This document shows positions 50,050-57,298 of a stretch of 64,000 bases of DNA, one piece after another. The position numbers were made by a program, and so were the translations under genes. The notes below the pieces were generated by a model, which had not been told where the DNA came from, did not search any database, and saw only the letters and a program-made list of their open reading frames with translations. The stretch is from a virus. The DNA lies in the IMG/VR virus record IMGVR_UViG_3300032092_000009, positions 1-64,000 of that record, one strand, 5' to 3'. Position 1 is the stretch's first letter; the number at the start of each line of letters is the position of its first letter.

Positions 50050-50079
50050 TTGACAAAATAACTAATAACATTATATTTG
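50050..50079 (+). promoter_or_regulatory. Promoter TTGACA-N16-TATATTTG
   Basis: TTGACA at 50050 and TATATTTG at 50072 are spaced 22 bases, 37 bases before the ATG at 50116. Confidence 0.75.
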
Positions 50080-50115
50080 TAATGTATACAAAACTAAAAT
50101 TATAATTTTACAACA

Positions 50116-50619
50116 ATGGCACTTAAAATCACAAAAAGCATTGGTACCGATAAAGGTATTACCAATGAGGCATACATCCGTATTGCCGACTACCAAATTT
50201 CTAAAACTGGTAACGCTAACTTCCGTATCCAGATTTACTTGAACGAAGCAGACGCTACTCCTAACGTTTCTATGGGTCCTTCAGGTGTTGAGCAAGCACG
50301 TAACCAACAAATTGGTGAGTACTTGTCTGTATCCTTGACTAAGCAAGTAGAAGAAGTTAAGACTCGTACTATGATGCGTCCAGTTGAAGTAGATGTAGTT
50401 AAGACTCGCACTATCACCAACGAAGAGGGTGAAGAAGTAACCGAAGAATACACTGTAAAAGAATACGTGACTGAAGAAGTTACTGAAGAGTACACTGTTA
50501 CAAACACAGTTCCTGATCTATCTTCCGCAGAAGGTGTTGACATTTTTGCATTTGGCTATAGCCACTTGAAAGCCAAACTTGTCAGTTTGTTTACTGCTGG
50601 TAAGGTAGAAGACTGTTAA
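50116..50619 (+). CDS. Putative virion-associated protein with TEEYTV repeats
   Basis: A 167-residue acidic protein. The first 75 residues look like a small beta domain (YIRIADYQISKTGNANFRIQIYL). Residues of about 100-135 have a repeated EEVTEEYTV segment (GEEVTEEYTV and TEEVTEEYTV, with TVKEY between). It has its own promoter and follows the fibres, so a structural or assembly role is likely. No family is recognised. Confidence 0.6.
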   Translation: MALKITKSIGTDKGITNEAYIRIADYQISKTGNANFRIQIYLNEADATPNVSMGPSGVEQARNQQIGEYLSVSLTKQVEEVKTRTMMRPVEVDVVKTRTITNEEGEEVTEEYTVKEYVTEEVTEEYTVTNTVPDLSSAEGVDIFAFGYSHLKAKLVSLFTAGKVEDC

Positions 50620-50621
50620 TT

Positions 50622-50652
50622 TGGCAGGATTTATAAAAAAGCATTATATTTG
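50622..50652 (+). promoter_or_regulatory. Promoter TTGGCA-N17-TATATTTG
   Basis: TTGGCA at 50622 and TATATTTG at 50645 are spaced 23 bases, placed just before the 99-residue gene. Confidence 0.7.
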
Positions 50653-50677
50653 CATAAACCAACTAAACATATAAATC

Positions 50678-50977
50678 ATGGCTACTAAATTAACTGAACA
50701 AGAAATCGAAGCAATCAAAGGCTTCCAGCAAAAGACTCAAAACGTAATTATGGATTTGGGTAAGATCGAACTTCAAATGAATGACTTGCTTTCTGTAAAA
50801 GAGAAGGTAAAAGAAGCAATGGCAGAAGTAGTAAAAGAACAGAATGAGTTCTTCCAGACTATCGAAGCTAGCTACGGTAAAGGTCAAATCAATTTGGATT
50901 CATTTGAATTTATTCCTGCTGAAGCACCTGTTGATGAAACTCCTGTAGTTCCTTTTACTCAGGCAGAAGTATTGTAA
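50678..50977 (+). CDS. Coiled-coil protein of unknown function, 99 residues
   Basis: A 99-residue protein with a long helix (about 5-70, KLTEQEIEAIKGFQQKTQNVIMDLGKIEL start) and an acidic, Pro-rich tail. It has its own promoter and terminator, so it is probably made in quantity, as for a scaffold or chaperone. The role is unknown. Confidence 0.65.
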   Translation: MATKLTEQEIEAIKGFQQKTQNVIMDLGKIELQMNDLLSVKEKVKEAMAEVVKEQNEFFQTIEASYGKGQINLDSFEFIPAEAPVDETPVVPFTQAEVL

Positions 50978-50998
50978 TTTAACTTTATTTCATAAAGA

Positions 50999-51024
50999 CC
51001 CTCAGAGAAATCTGGGGGTTTTTT
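50999..51024 (+). terminator. Terminator after the coiled-coil gene
   Basis: CCCTCAGA/TCTGGGGG stem with a GAAA loop followed by six T residues. Confidence 0.85.
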
Positions 51025-51041
51025 GTTTTATAGCCAACTAG

Positions 51042-51071
51042 TTGACTTATTTTTTTAAAGTTTTATCTTTG
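51042..51071 (+). promoter_or_regulatory. Promoter TTGACT-N16-TATCTTTG of the lysis module
   Basis: TTGACT at 51042 and TATCTTTG at 51064 are spaced 22 bases. It precedes the small membrane ORF and the holin-like gene. Confidence 0.75.
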
Positions 51072-51125
51072 CCCATAACCAACCTTTTCTCACTTAAGTA
51101 CCGTTTATGAAAGTCCGAAGTTGCT

Positions 51126-51242
51126 TTGAACATCCTTTCAGATATCACTGTGCTAGTGAGTTTAACTGTTTTTCTCACTGTCCTGCTTTCTAAGTGGGCC
51201 ATAGAAGACATTATTAAATTTTTAAGAAATAAAAAAAGGTAA
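51126..51242 (+). CDS. Possible small membrane protein, 38 residues
   Basis: A TTG-started frame encodes one transmembrane helix (ITVLVSLTVFLTVLLSKWAI) and a basic tail ending NKKR, five bases before the holin-like ATG. An ATG frame at 51108 encoding a 28-residue cysteine-rich peptide overlaps it, so only one of the two is likely real. An antiholin or pinholin role is possible by position only. Confidence 0.35.
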   Translation: MNILSDITVLVSLTVFLTVLLSKWAIEDIIKFLRNKKR

Positions 51243-51246
51243 CTAT

Positions 51247-51495
51247 ATGAAACTATTAAACTTTATTGGCGGACTCTTCAAAGATGAGAAGGGTGTTGTC
51301 TCCATGAAACGCTTGTGCGGATTAGTATGCACAGCTACACTATGCGCTACATTGTACGCTAACTCTTTTACTGAAGCTCACTTTGCTCCTTCTGTTCCTT
51401 TGGTGGATGCGGTTGCTTTGTTGGCTTTTGGTTGTCTAGGTTTGACTTCTGTTGAGAAAATCATGAAGAAGCCAGAAGCACCTAGCGAAGACTAA
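51247..51495 (+). CDS. Holin-like small membrane protein
   Basis: An 82-residue protein. A charged start (LFKDEKGVVSMKRL) is followed by two hydrophobic segments (about 24-39 and 50-67) and a polar, acidic tail ending SED. The EKGVVSMKRLCGL pattern is familiar from holin-like proteins in Bacteroidetes phages. It lies next to a putative peptidoglycan-active enzyme. Confidence 0.6.
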   Translation: MKLLNFIGGLFKDEKGVVSMKRLCGLVCTATLCATLYANSFTEAHFAPSVPLVDAVALLAFGCLGLTSVEKIMKKPEAPSED

Positions 51496-51525
51496 TTTAC
51501 TATAAACTATAAACTATAAACAACT

Positions 51526-52113
51526 ATGAGCTACACAAGAGAACAAATCGAAGCGGCTATGAAAGCCAAAGGTTATAAGTACTTTGAGAATGGAGATTTT
51601 AACGTAAACATTATTGGTGTACGTAACTCTTCTACTGGTACTAAAGTAACTAACGTATTTGACGATCACTTAACTCTTTCTTACAAAGAAGGTGGTGAGT
51701 GGAAATTTAAAATCTGGCCTGCTACTACAGATCCAGGAACTAAGGGTGTTAAAGAATTCCATAACGCTGCAGGTGTTGCACGTTTGGTACCTGGTCAATA
51801 CTCAGGTTCACACCATGTAGGATTGCACCAAGGTAAGTACGAAGCCCTTAAGCAAAAGGCTAACGTTAAAGTTTACCGTGATGCTAACAAAGACATGAAC
51901 TATGACGAGTCCAAGATACAAGAAGGCATCTTCGGTATTAATATTCATAAAGCTGGTGCAGACTCTACCTACGTTGAAAACTGGAGCGAAGGTTGCCAAG
52001 TGTTCAAGAAGTCTGCTGACTTTGATGCATTCATGGTTATCTGTAAGAAGGCTGCGGCATTGGGTGGTAACTCTTTCACTTATACTCTTATTGAATCTAA
52101 AGATATCAAGTAA
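51526..52113 (+). CDS. Putative endolysin-like enzyme with H...SxGC motif
   Basis: A 195-residue protein without a signal peptide. The C-terminal half contains FGINIHKAG and then WSEGCQVF about 20 residues later, resembling the His and SxGC catalytic pair of YkuD-type L,D-transpeptidases. VPGQYSGSHHVG near 87 supplies another His cluster. Placement directly after a holin-like gene suggests a role in cell lysis. Whether it cuts or cross-links peptidoglycan cannot be told. Confidence 0.5.
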   Translation: MSYTREQIEAAMKAKGYKYFENGDFNVNIIGVRNSSTGTKVTNVFDDHLTLSYKEGGEWKFKIWPATTDPGTKGVKEFHNAAGVARLVPGQYSGSHHVGLHQGKYEALKQKANVKVYRDANKDMNYDESKIQEGIFGINIHKAGADSTYVENWSEGCQVFKKSADFDAFMVICKKAAALGGNSFTYTLIESKDIK

Positions 52114-52584
52114 ATGAAAGGACTTCTAGTAAGTCTTTTCCTAATTCTTTCTATCCCCTGTTCTTCTCAAATCAATGTGATGAAGGCAGGGGATGGTTGG
52201 GATTTAAAGGTAGACTCGGCCTTAGCATTAATTGCTCAAACTGATGTCAACGCTTATACTAGAGTAATAGATGTCTGCCAAGTAATAGACTTCTGGATTA
52301 GCCCCTATTCCTCTAATACAATCTCCCAAGATGGTGGAACTATATTTATCGCTACAGGAGACATAAAAACGAATTCACTCAATAACCTAGCTTGTGTTAT
52401 TGTACATGAAAGTCTTCACTTATACTACTTGTTACATCCAGTAGAACAGTCACAGGACGAAGAAGAACTTAAGTGTTATATCTACGAGTTAGACTTTATA
52501 AAAAAACTACCAACCCCAGAGCCTTGGTTACAGGCAAATGCAATTGAACAATTACATAAATTAACTAAAACAAAAACAAAATGA
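52114..52584 (+). CDS. Secreted HExxH metallopeptidase-like protein
   Basis: The signal peptide is KGLLVSLFLILSIPCSSQ. The mature protein has an HExxH zinc motif (VIVHESLHLYYLL, near residue 90) and a glutamate-rich helix, DEEELKCYIYEL, about 20 residues downstream that could give the third ligand. A small gluzincin-type protease exported to the periplasm or surface is likely. The substrate is unknown; it may trim the exported proteins encoded next to it. Confidence 0.6.
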   Translation: MKGLLVSLFLILSIPCSSQINVMKAGDGWDLKVDSALALIAQTDVNAYTRVIDVCQVIDFWISPYSSNTISQDGGTIFIATGDIKTNSLNNLACVIVHESLHLYYLLHPVEQSQDEEELKCYIYELDFIKKLPTPEPWLQANAIEQLHKLTKTKTK

Positions 52585-54479
52585 ATAAACTATTTAAAGT
52601 AATCATCGGGGTGTTGACATTGTTGGTTGGCAATGTATCAGCACAAAGTTCTGCTACCTCTCCAGGTACAGGTCATTGGGTTGTAATCGACTCAGGTTAT
52701 CAAGTAGCTACAAACACTGTAGGACAGACTGTAGCTCCTCTACACTTCTACAATACCTCTACTTCTGAAAAGATCACAGGTATGCAGTTCCGTGTATTCT
52801 ACGATAAGACAGCTTTCACAGCAGTTGTTCCTTCTCTTAAGATTTCTTCTACTGATCAATACTTGCAGTATGTAGATAGTAACACACAAGGTTTCTTAAC
52901 TGTTACATTGGCTTACACTGGATCTAGCTCAACATTTAACTACTCTAATGGAGCTACATTTGATCTTACCTTCACACACGCAAGCGCAGCTGTATGGAAC
53001 ACATTGGATTCTATTAAGACTCTTAAGGTATCAGGTGTTAAATCATTCGCTAACAAAGCCGCTACTAACTGGGGTAACGATACTACTTTAGTAGTTTACT
53101 CTTATGGTGGTCGCTTCAACCAGAAAGTATTAAGATTTGCTGCTAAGTTTAAAAACGTAACAGGTTCTGACGCTAAGAACTTGTGGGTGTCTTTGGAAAA
53201 GAAAGCTCCTTCAGGATCTTGGACTCAAGTAGAAGCTAAAGCAACTAACTCTAGTGGTGTTGTTGTATTCCGTAAATTCTTGGATACTACTTACTGGGAT
53301 GTACGTATGGTTGTTAAGGGAGATACTATGACCCCTGGTAACGTATTCTCTACTGCAGATGCACAGAAAATTAACCAGTCTATTCTAGGTCAATATGTTG
53401 CTTCAGGATTTGACTACTACACTATGGACGTAAACGGAACTGATGGAACTATTTCTATTGCTGATGTTTACTCTGTATACGGACGTTTGGCAGGTAGATT
53501 CTCTGCATGGCCTAATTCTAAGAAGGATGTAATGTTCTTTACAGTTGCTGAGTACAACTCAATTAATGGATCTGCTACTAACTTAACTTCTACTTACTCT
53601 ACTATTAATAACTTTAACTACACAATTGACGGTAGAGATTCTATCACTTACTACGTAGCTGTTAAAGGTGATGCTAACTCTACAGGATTTAAGATGGCTC
53701 GTTTAACACCTATTAAGATTGTTAACCCAGCTAATGCTAAGCGTTACATCATTGACGAGACTGTAGAATACGACTTCCCTGCAGAAACTATTGAGATCAA
53801 CATGCCTAAAGTAACTGTAGACGAAGGTAACTTGGTTAACGTACCAGTTAAAGTACTGACTAACGGAAAGAACTTAGGTGCACTACAATTAGACTTGCGT
53901 TATGACACTGCTTACTTAGAGTTTAAGAAAGTAGAAAACACTGAGAAGATGATGAAGTGGACTTCTTACTTGAACCCTTCTAATGGAATCATTTCTTGGG
54001 GAGCTGCTGACTTGACTAACGAGAACATGCTTAATGACGGAGAGCAAGTATTCACTCTTCAATTTATCGCTAAGAAGCCACAAGACTCTTGGGCTACTGC
54101 AGCTTTGTGGACAGGTGCTAAATACGTAGGAGACAAAAACTCTAAAGACATGAACATTACCCCTGCTATGGGAGTAATTGAAGTACGTAGAATTAACAAG
54201 GGAGTTGTTTCACTTAATGACTTGAACTCTATTATTACTTTTCCTAACCCTACAGAAGGTCCAGTACAAATACAATTCAAGATCAAAGAAGACAGCGAAG
54301 TAGACGTAGCTATCTCTGATGAGGTGGGAAGACGTGTACAAACGATTTTAAGAGAAAGAATGCCTGCAGGTAAGTACAAGTATAATACAAACCTAGATCG
54401 TCTCCCTAATGGCTTCTATGTACTTTCTGTAACAACTCAAAAAGAAATCTTACACTCCAAAATAATCGTACAAAAATGA
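52581..54479 (+). CDS. Secreted cohesin-like protein with type IX secretion C-terminal signal
   Basis: A 632-residue protein with a signal peptide (KVIIGVLTLLVGNVSAQ). Cohesin-like beta domains lie near 30-165 and 405-545. A middle region holds a dockerin-like loop (DVNGTDGTISIAD, near 278). The last 80 residues match the type A T9SS sorting domain: FPNPTEGPVQIQFKI..., DEVGRRV, LPNGFYVLSV, then a basic IIVQK end. T9SS exports proteins across the outer membrane of Bacteroidetes and anchors them at the surface. A phage-encoded client would be displayed by the infected cell. Virion use is the alternative. Confidence 0.8.
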   Translation: MNKLFKVIIGVLTLLVGNVSAQSSATSPGTGHWVVIDSGYQVATNTVGQTVAPLHFYNTSTSEKITGMQFRVFYDKTAFTAVVPSLKISSTDQYLQYVDSNTQGFLTVTLAYTGSSSTFNYSNGATFDLTFTHASAAVWNTLDSIKTLKVSGVKSFANKAATNWGNDTTLVVYSYGGRFNQKVLRFAAKFKNVTGSDAKNLWVSLEKKAPSGSWTQVEAKATNSSGVVVFRKFLDTTYWDVRMVVKGDTMTPGNVFSTADAQKINQSILGQYVASGFDYYTMDVNGTDGTISIADVYSVYGRLAGRFSAWPNSKKDVMFFTVAEYNSINGSATNLTSTYSTINNFNYTIDGRDSITYYVAVKGDANSTGFKMARLTPIKIVNPANAKRYIIDETVEYDFPAETIEINMPKVTVDEGNLVNVPVKVLTNGKNLGALQLDLRYDTAYLEFKKVENTEKMMKWTSYLNPSNGIISWGAADLTNENMLNDGEQVFTLQFIAKKPQDSWATAALWTGAKYVGDKNSKDMNITPAMGVIEVRRINKGVVSLNDLNSIITFPNPTEGPVQIQFKIKEDSEVDVAISDEVGRRVQTILRERMPAGKYKYNTNLDRLPNGFYVLSVTTQKEILHSKIIVQK

Positions 54480-54823
54480 ACATTAAAAAAGCACTTGGTT
54501 TTAGCCAAGCAGAACCAGTAGTAGTAGATCCTAAGAATAGGTTCTATTATATGCTACAACAAATGCAAGCCAATCGTTGGAAGATCACTGCTATCGTATT
54601 AGGTTTGTTCTTCTTTATTATCCTTGGTATTAACTCAGCTGTATTCTTCGGAGTAGAGATTGCGGAGAACTGGAAAGAAATGTTGCTTATTCTTTTTGGA
54701 GCATTCGTAGGTAATTTGAACAAAGTAGTAGACTACTGGTTTAATTCTGAAGATCGAGATAAGATGCTAATACAGAAGGTGGATGAGGAAGATGGTGAAT
54801 CATTGTCAAATAATAATCCATAA
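54476..54823 (+). CDS. Membrane protein with two transmembrane segments, holin-like
   Basis: A 115-residue protein. A cytoplasmic start precedes hydrophobic segments at about 37-60 (ITAIVLGLFFFIILGINSAVFF) and 68-85 (MLLILFGAFVGNLNKVVDYW), then an acidic tail (DEEDGES). The GAFVGNLNKVVDYWF segment is a pattern of holin-type proteins. It is coupled by ATGA to the T9SS-signal gene, so it may instead serve the secretion module. Confidence 0.6.
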   Translation: MNIKKALGFSQAEPVVVDPKNRFYYMLQQMQANRWKITAIVLGLFFFIILGINSAVFFGVEIAENWKEMLLILFGAFVGNLNKVVDYWFNSEDRDKMLIQKVDEEDGESLSNNNP

Positions 54824-54827
54824 TAAT

Positions 54828-55151
54828 ATGTCAGAAGAACAAGAAGAAAGCGTAATGTCAGCTACTAAGAAAGCTATCATTGGCGCAGTCACCACTGCTG
54901 TAACTGCAGGAGGTGCATGGTTTGCCACTCACTTTGGTGGCGGTGAAGAACCTAAAGAAGAAGCTAAAACAGAACAAGCACCCGCTGCTGCTCCTGTGAT
55001 TAACTTGAATCTAGAGAACAACAACACTAACCAGCAGAAACAATCTTCAGGTGGAACTACTACTATCATCAAAGAAAGAACAGTAGAAAAACCTGCAGCT
55101 CAATCTGCTCCTGCAACCAAACCACAAGCTGATGAGGAAGATCCTTGGTAA
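54828..55151 (+). CDS. Single-pass membrane protein with Ala/Pro/Glu-rich tail
   Basis: The ATG at 54828 is taken after the upstream stop. The 107-residue product has one hydrophobic segment (AIIGAVTTAVTAGGAWFATHF, about 15-35) and then a low-complexity region rich in Glu, Lys, Ala and Gln ending DEEDPW. This layout resembles small spanin or TonB-like membrane proteins. The role is unknown. Confidence 0.55.
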   Translation: MSEEQEESVMSATKKAIIGAVTTAVTAGGAWFATHFGGGEEPKEEAKTEQAPAAAPVINLNLENNNTNQQKQSSGGTTTIIKERTVEKPAAQSAPATKPQADEEDPW

Positions 55152-55839
55152 ATGGTTTAACAAGTTCATGACTCTTGTAGTCTTGACCTTAGCAGGTTGT
55201 GGTTCTATGAAGACTACTACCGAAGAAGATAAAGTGGAGGTTAAAGACATCTCCACTGTATCTAATTATAGTGATTCTATTAAAAAAACAGTACAAGTGG
55301 TAAGCGTAGATATGACCAAGGTACTTGCTCTTTATCCTGCTCTTCAGGAAAAGAACGTAGGTCTTGGATTTGCAGAATCTGTTTTGGATTATTTGGATGA
55401 AACAAACAGATTTATATTTACGGAAGAAAAATCAGAGATCAAAGAAAGAATGGTCACTCAATTCAAAGCATCAAAGAAAGGCGTATTCGATGAGCCTATT
55501 GATGGCAAAGGTAAGATTAAGCCTGCTCACTACTTTGTGTATGTTACTGTGGCTGATTTTGCTGTTGATGAAGACGAGCAAGTTGATGGCCTTAAGTCAA
55601 AAGTTGTTGTCACTACCTTCATTCGTTTACAAGTTCGCTTTGTGGACGCTAAAACAGGTCAGATCTATATTGGATCTGGCGAAGGAGAGTCGACTAAGAC
55701 TGGTGAATCATTCTTAAAATCTTTAGATGATATGAAGTTCTCTCAAAGCACAGTAGGTAAAGCTACTCGTAAATCTTTGGAGACAGCTTGTACTAATGTG
55801 ATTCAAAATCTCATTAAGTCAGGTGTATTTAAAAACTAA
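55132..55839 (+). CDS. CsgG-like outer-membrane lipoprotein
   Basis: A 235-residue protein with a lipobox (VVLTLAGC, Cys at 23). The mature part has the CsgG/FlgT-type order: VQVVSVDMTKV strand, GLGFAESVLDYLDETNRFIFTEE, then KIKPAHYFVYVTVADF, RLQVRFVDAKTGQIY, and the closing STVGKATRKSLETACTNVIQNL helix. CsgG forms an outer-membrane pore that secretes curli. A phage copy could open a channel for the exported proteins around it, or act as a structural lipoprotein. It overlaps the next gene's GTG start by 17 bases. Confidence 0.7.
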   Translation: MRKILGKWFNKFMTLVVLTLAGCGSMKTTTEEDKVEVKDISTVSNYSDSIKKTVQVVSVDMTKVLALYPALQEKNVGLGFAESVLDYLDETNRFIFTEEKSEIKERMVTQFKASKKGVFDEPIDGKGKIKPAHYFVYVTVADFAVDEDEQVDGLKSKVVVTTFIRLQVRFVDAKTGQIYIGSGEGESTKTGESFLKSLDDMKFSQSTVGKATRKSLETACTNVIQNLIKSGVFKN

Positions 55840-57298
55840 AATACTAATACTATTTATGATAGCTCTGTCTCTTCGGGGGCAGAGCTTTATTTATTCGTAT
55901 ACAGATCCGTGTACACAGGAGTTAAAGTTTATTAACGCAGACATGTCTAGTCCTATAGTGATTGCTTACTACGGACAGGTTAAAACTTTCTCCTACACAG
56001 AGTTACAAGATGGTACGTTTGATAATTGGATAAATAGTGTATATTTGAAGTATCAAAGTACATCACCCTGTCAAGGAGTTGGAGTAACAACTACTACAAC
56101 TACCACAACAAATACTACCCTAAACATTGTAAGCAATGTTATGAACCTAGGGGCTATTTCAAATGTTGGTAGTGTAAACGTAGACGTAGGCTCAAGTACC
56201 TCTTCAGGAACAAACATAGGAACAACAAAAACCAATAATAACAATGACAATCGAACTAGTTCTCGGAATCGTACTAGCAGTAGCTCTAGTCGTTCTAATT
56301 CTTCTGGCAGCTCGTCAGGAGAAAATGGAAAATCAAATGATGGAGGAAACTCATCAGAAAATCAAAGTGGGTCTTCATCCAACTCCAACTCCAGTGGAGA
56401 AGGCAGCGGAGAAGGTAATGGAGGAAGCAGTAGCTCCAGCTCCAGTTCCAGTAGTAGTGGAGGAAACTCCAGTGGTAGTGGAACTAGTGGAAGTAGTAGT
56501 GGAAGCTCCCAAGGTGGAGGCGGAAGTGGTGGTAAAACCGAAGAAAAAACGGAAGTACAAACCGAGGAACCCACAGAACAAAAAGTAGAAGAAACTAAAA
56601 CTGAGACTCAAAAATCTCAGTCTACTGGTACTGCAAAAGCTGCAGGAAAAGCTAAAGCCGAAGTTGCTAAGCCTGCAATCTTAGTAACTGGTGATTTAGT
56701 TGGTATTCAGACTAAGTCTGATGGAGCACAAGATGCAAGAGGTACTGCCTCTTTTACTAGAGTAAAGGGAGACGGTACTTCTTCTCTTGGGTTTTCAGCT
56801 GACTACATGGTTAACGCTAGAATAGGAAATATCTCTTGCGTACGTTCCTGGATAGGAGCAAACAAAAAAGGACACAAACATATCAGTGTTGTATCTGATG
56901 GACTTAGCATAATGCCTAAGTCAATGTCAAACACTCTTCTATTTGTAAGAGTTAATTCAGTTAAAAACTTTACAGCGCTCTACGGAGCAGCGGGAACCTA
57001 CGGTAAACTATTTGGAGAAGAAATGATTTCTACCATTGCCATAGGAGGTTTTATGTACAAAGGTAAACTTACTAAGAGTATAGACGCTACAGTTATTATG
57101 GCTGGTATCTATTCTCCTTATTCTAAGTATTACACAGAGTCTATATTTGAAGCTAAGCCTATTGTTATTCCTTTCTTCAACTTTACATATAGAATGACCA
57201 AGACTTTTGGTTTAGGTATTACTGGAGGAGGAACATACGTAGCAGGACAGGATATATTGAACTTTCAATTATTAATGGGAGCTAAGTTATTAATATGA
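55823..57298 (+). CDS. Secreted serine-rich protein with barrel-like C-terminal domain
   Basis: A 491-residue protein starting at GTG. The signal peptide-like start (KTKILILFMIALSLRGQS) is followed by a Cys-containing domain to about 90, an extremely low-complexity Ser/Gly/Asn region (about 130-235), a Lys/Glu linker, and a C-terminal 210 residues of alternating strands (KLFGEEMISTIAIGGFMYKG...FNFTYRMTKTFGLGITGGGTYV) like an outer-membrane barrel. It probably sits in the outer membrane beside the CsgG-like protein. Its serine-rich stretch also encodes a second open frame (56244-56588). Confidence 0.65.
   Translation: MYLKTKILILFMIALSLRGQSFIYSYTDPCTQELKFINADMSSPIVIAYYGQVKTFSYTELQDGTFDNWINSVYLKYQSTSPCQGVGVTTTTTTTTNTTLNIVSNVMNLGAISNVGSVNVDVGSSTSSGTNIGTTKTNNNNDNRTSSRNRTSSSSSRSNSSGSSSGENGKSNDGGNSSENQSGSSSNSNSSGEGSGEGNGGSSSSSSSSSSSGGNSSGSGTSGSSSGSSQGGGGSGGKTEEKTEVQTEEPTEQKVEETKTETQKSQSTGTAKAAGKAKAEVAKPAILVTGDLVGIQTKSDGAQDARGTASFTRVKGDGTSSLGFSADYMVNARIGNISCVRSWIGANKKGHKHISVVSDGLSIMPKSMSNTLLFVRVNSVKNFTALYGAAGTYGKLFGEEMISTIAIGGFMYKGKLTKSIDATVIMAGIYSPYSKYYTESIFEAKPIVIPFFNFTYRMTKTFGLGITGGGTYVAGQDILNFQLLMGAKLLI
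56244..56588 (+). CDS. Candidate overprinted gene: transmembrane, Pro/Val/Glu-rich protein
   Basis: A 114-codon ATG frame lies wholly inside the serine-rich part of the 55823-57298 gene in another frame. It encodes a transmembrane helix (LVLGIVLAVALVVLILLAA, about 5-25), a charged start to the soluble part (RQEKMENQMMEE), a TonB-like Pro/Val/Glu stretch, and a basic C-terminus (KPKKKRKYKPRNPQNKK). Membrane-anchored small proteins nested in another gene are known for phage spanins. Low-complexity DNA opens frames by chance, so translation needs proof. Confidence 0.45.
   Translation: MTIELVLGIVLAVALVVLILLAARQEKMENQMMEETHQKIKVGLHPTPTPVEKAAEKVMEEAVAPAPVPVVVEETPVVVELVEVVVEAPKVEAEVVVKPKKKRKYKPRNPQNKK

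Noticed and set aside
51108-51194. 28-residue cysteine-rich ORF from the first ATG after the lysis promoter
   Set aside because: It overlaps a better candidate frame encoding a membrane helix that ends right before the holin-like gene, and nothing couples it to a neighbour.
56362-56611. Two open frames on the minus strand in the serine-rich region (70 and 78 residues)
   Set aside because: They are compositionally biased echoes of the AGT/TCC repeats (Leu/Pro/Glu and Thr/Ser runs), lack sensible starts, and oppose the direction of all neighbouring genes.
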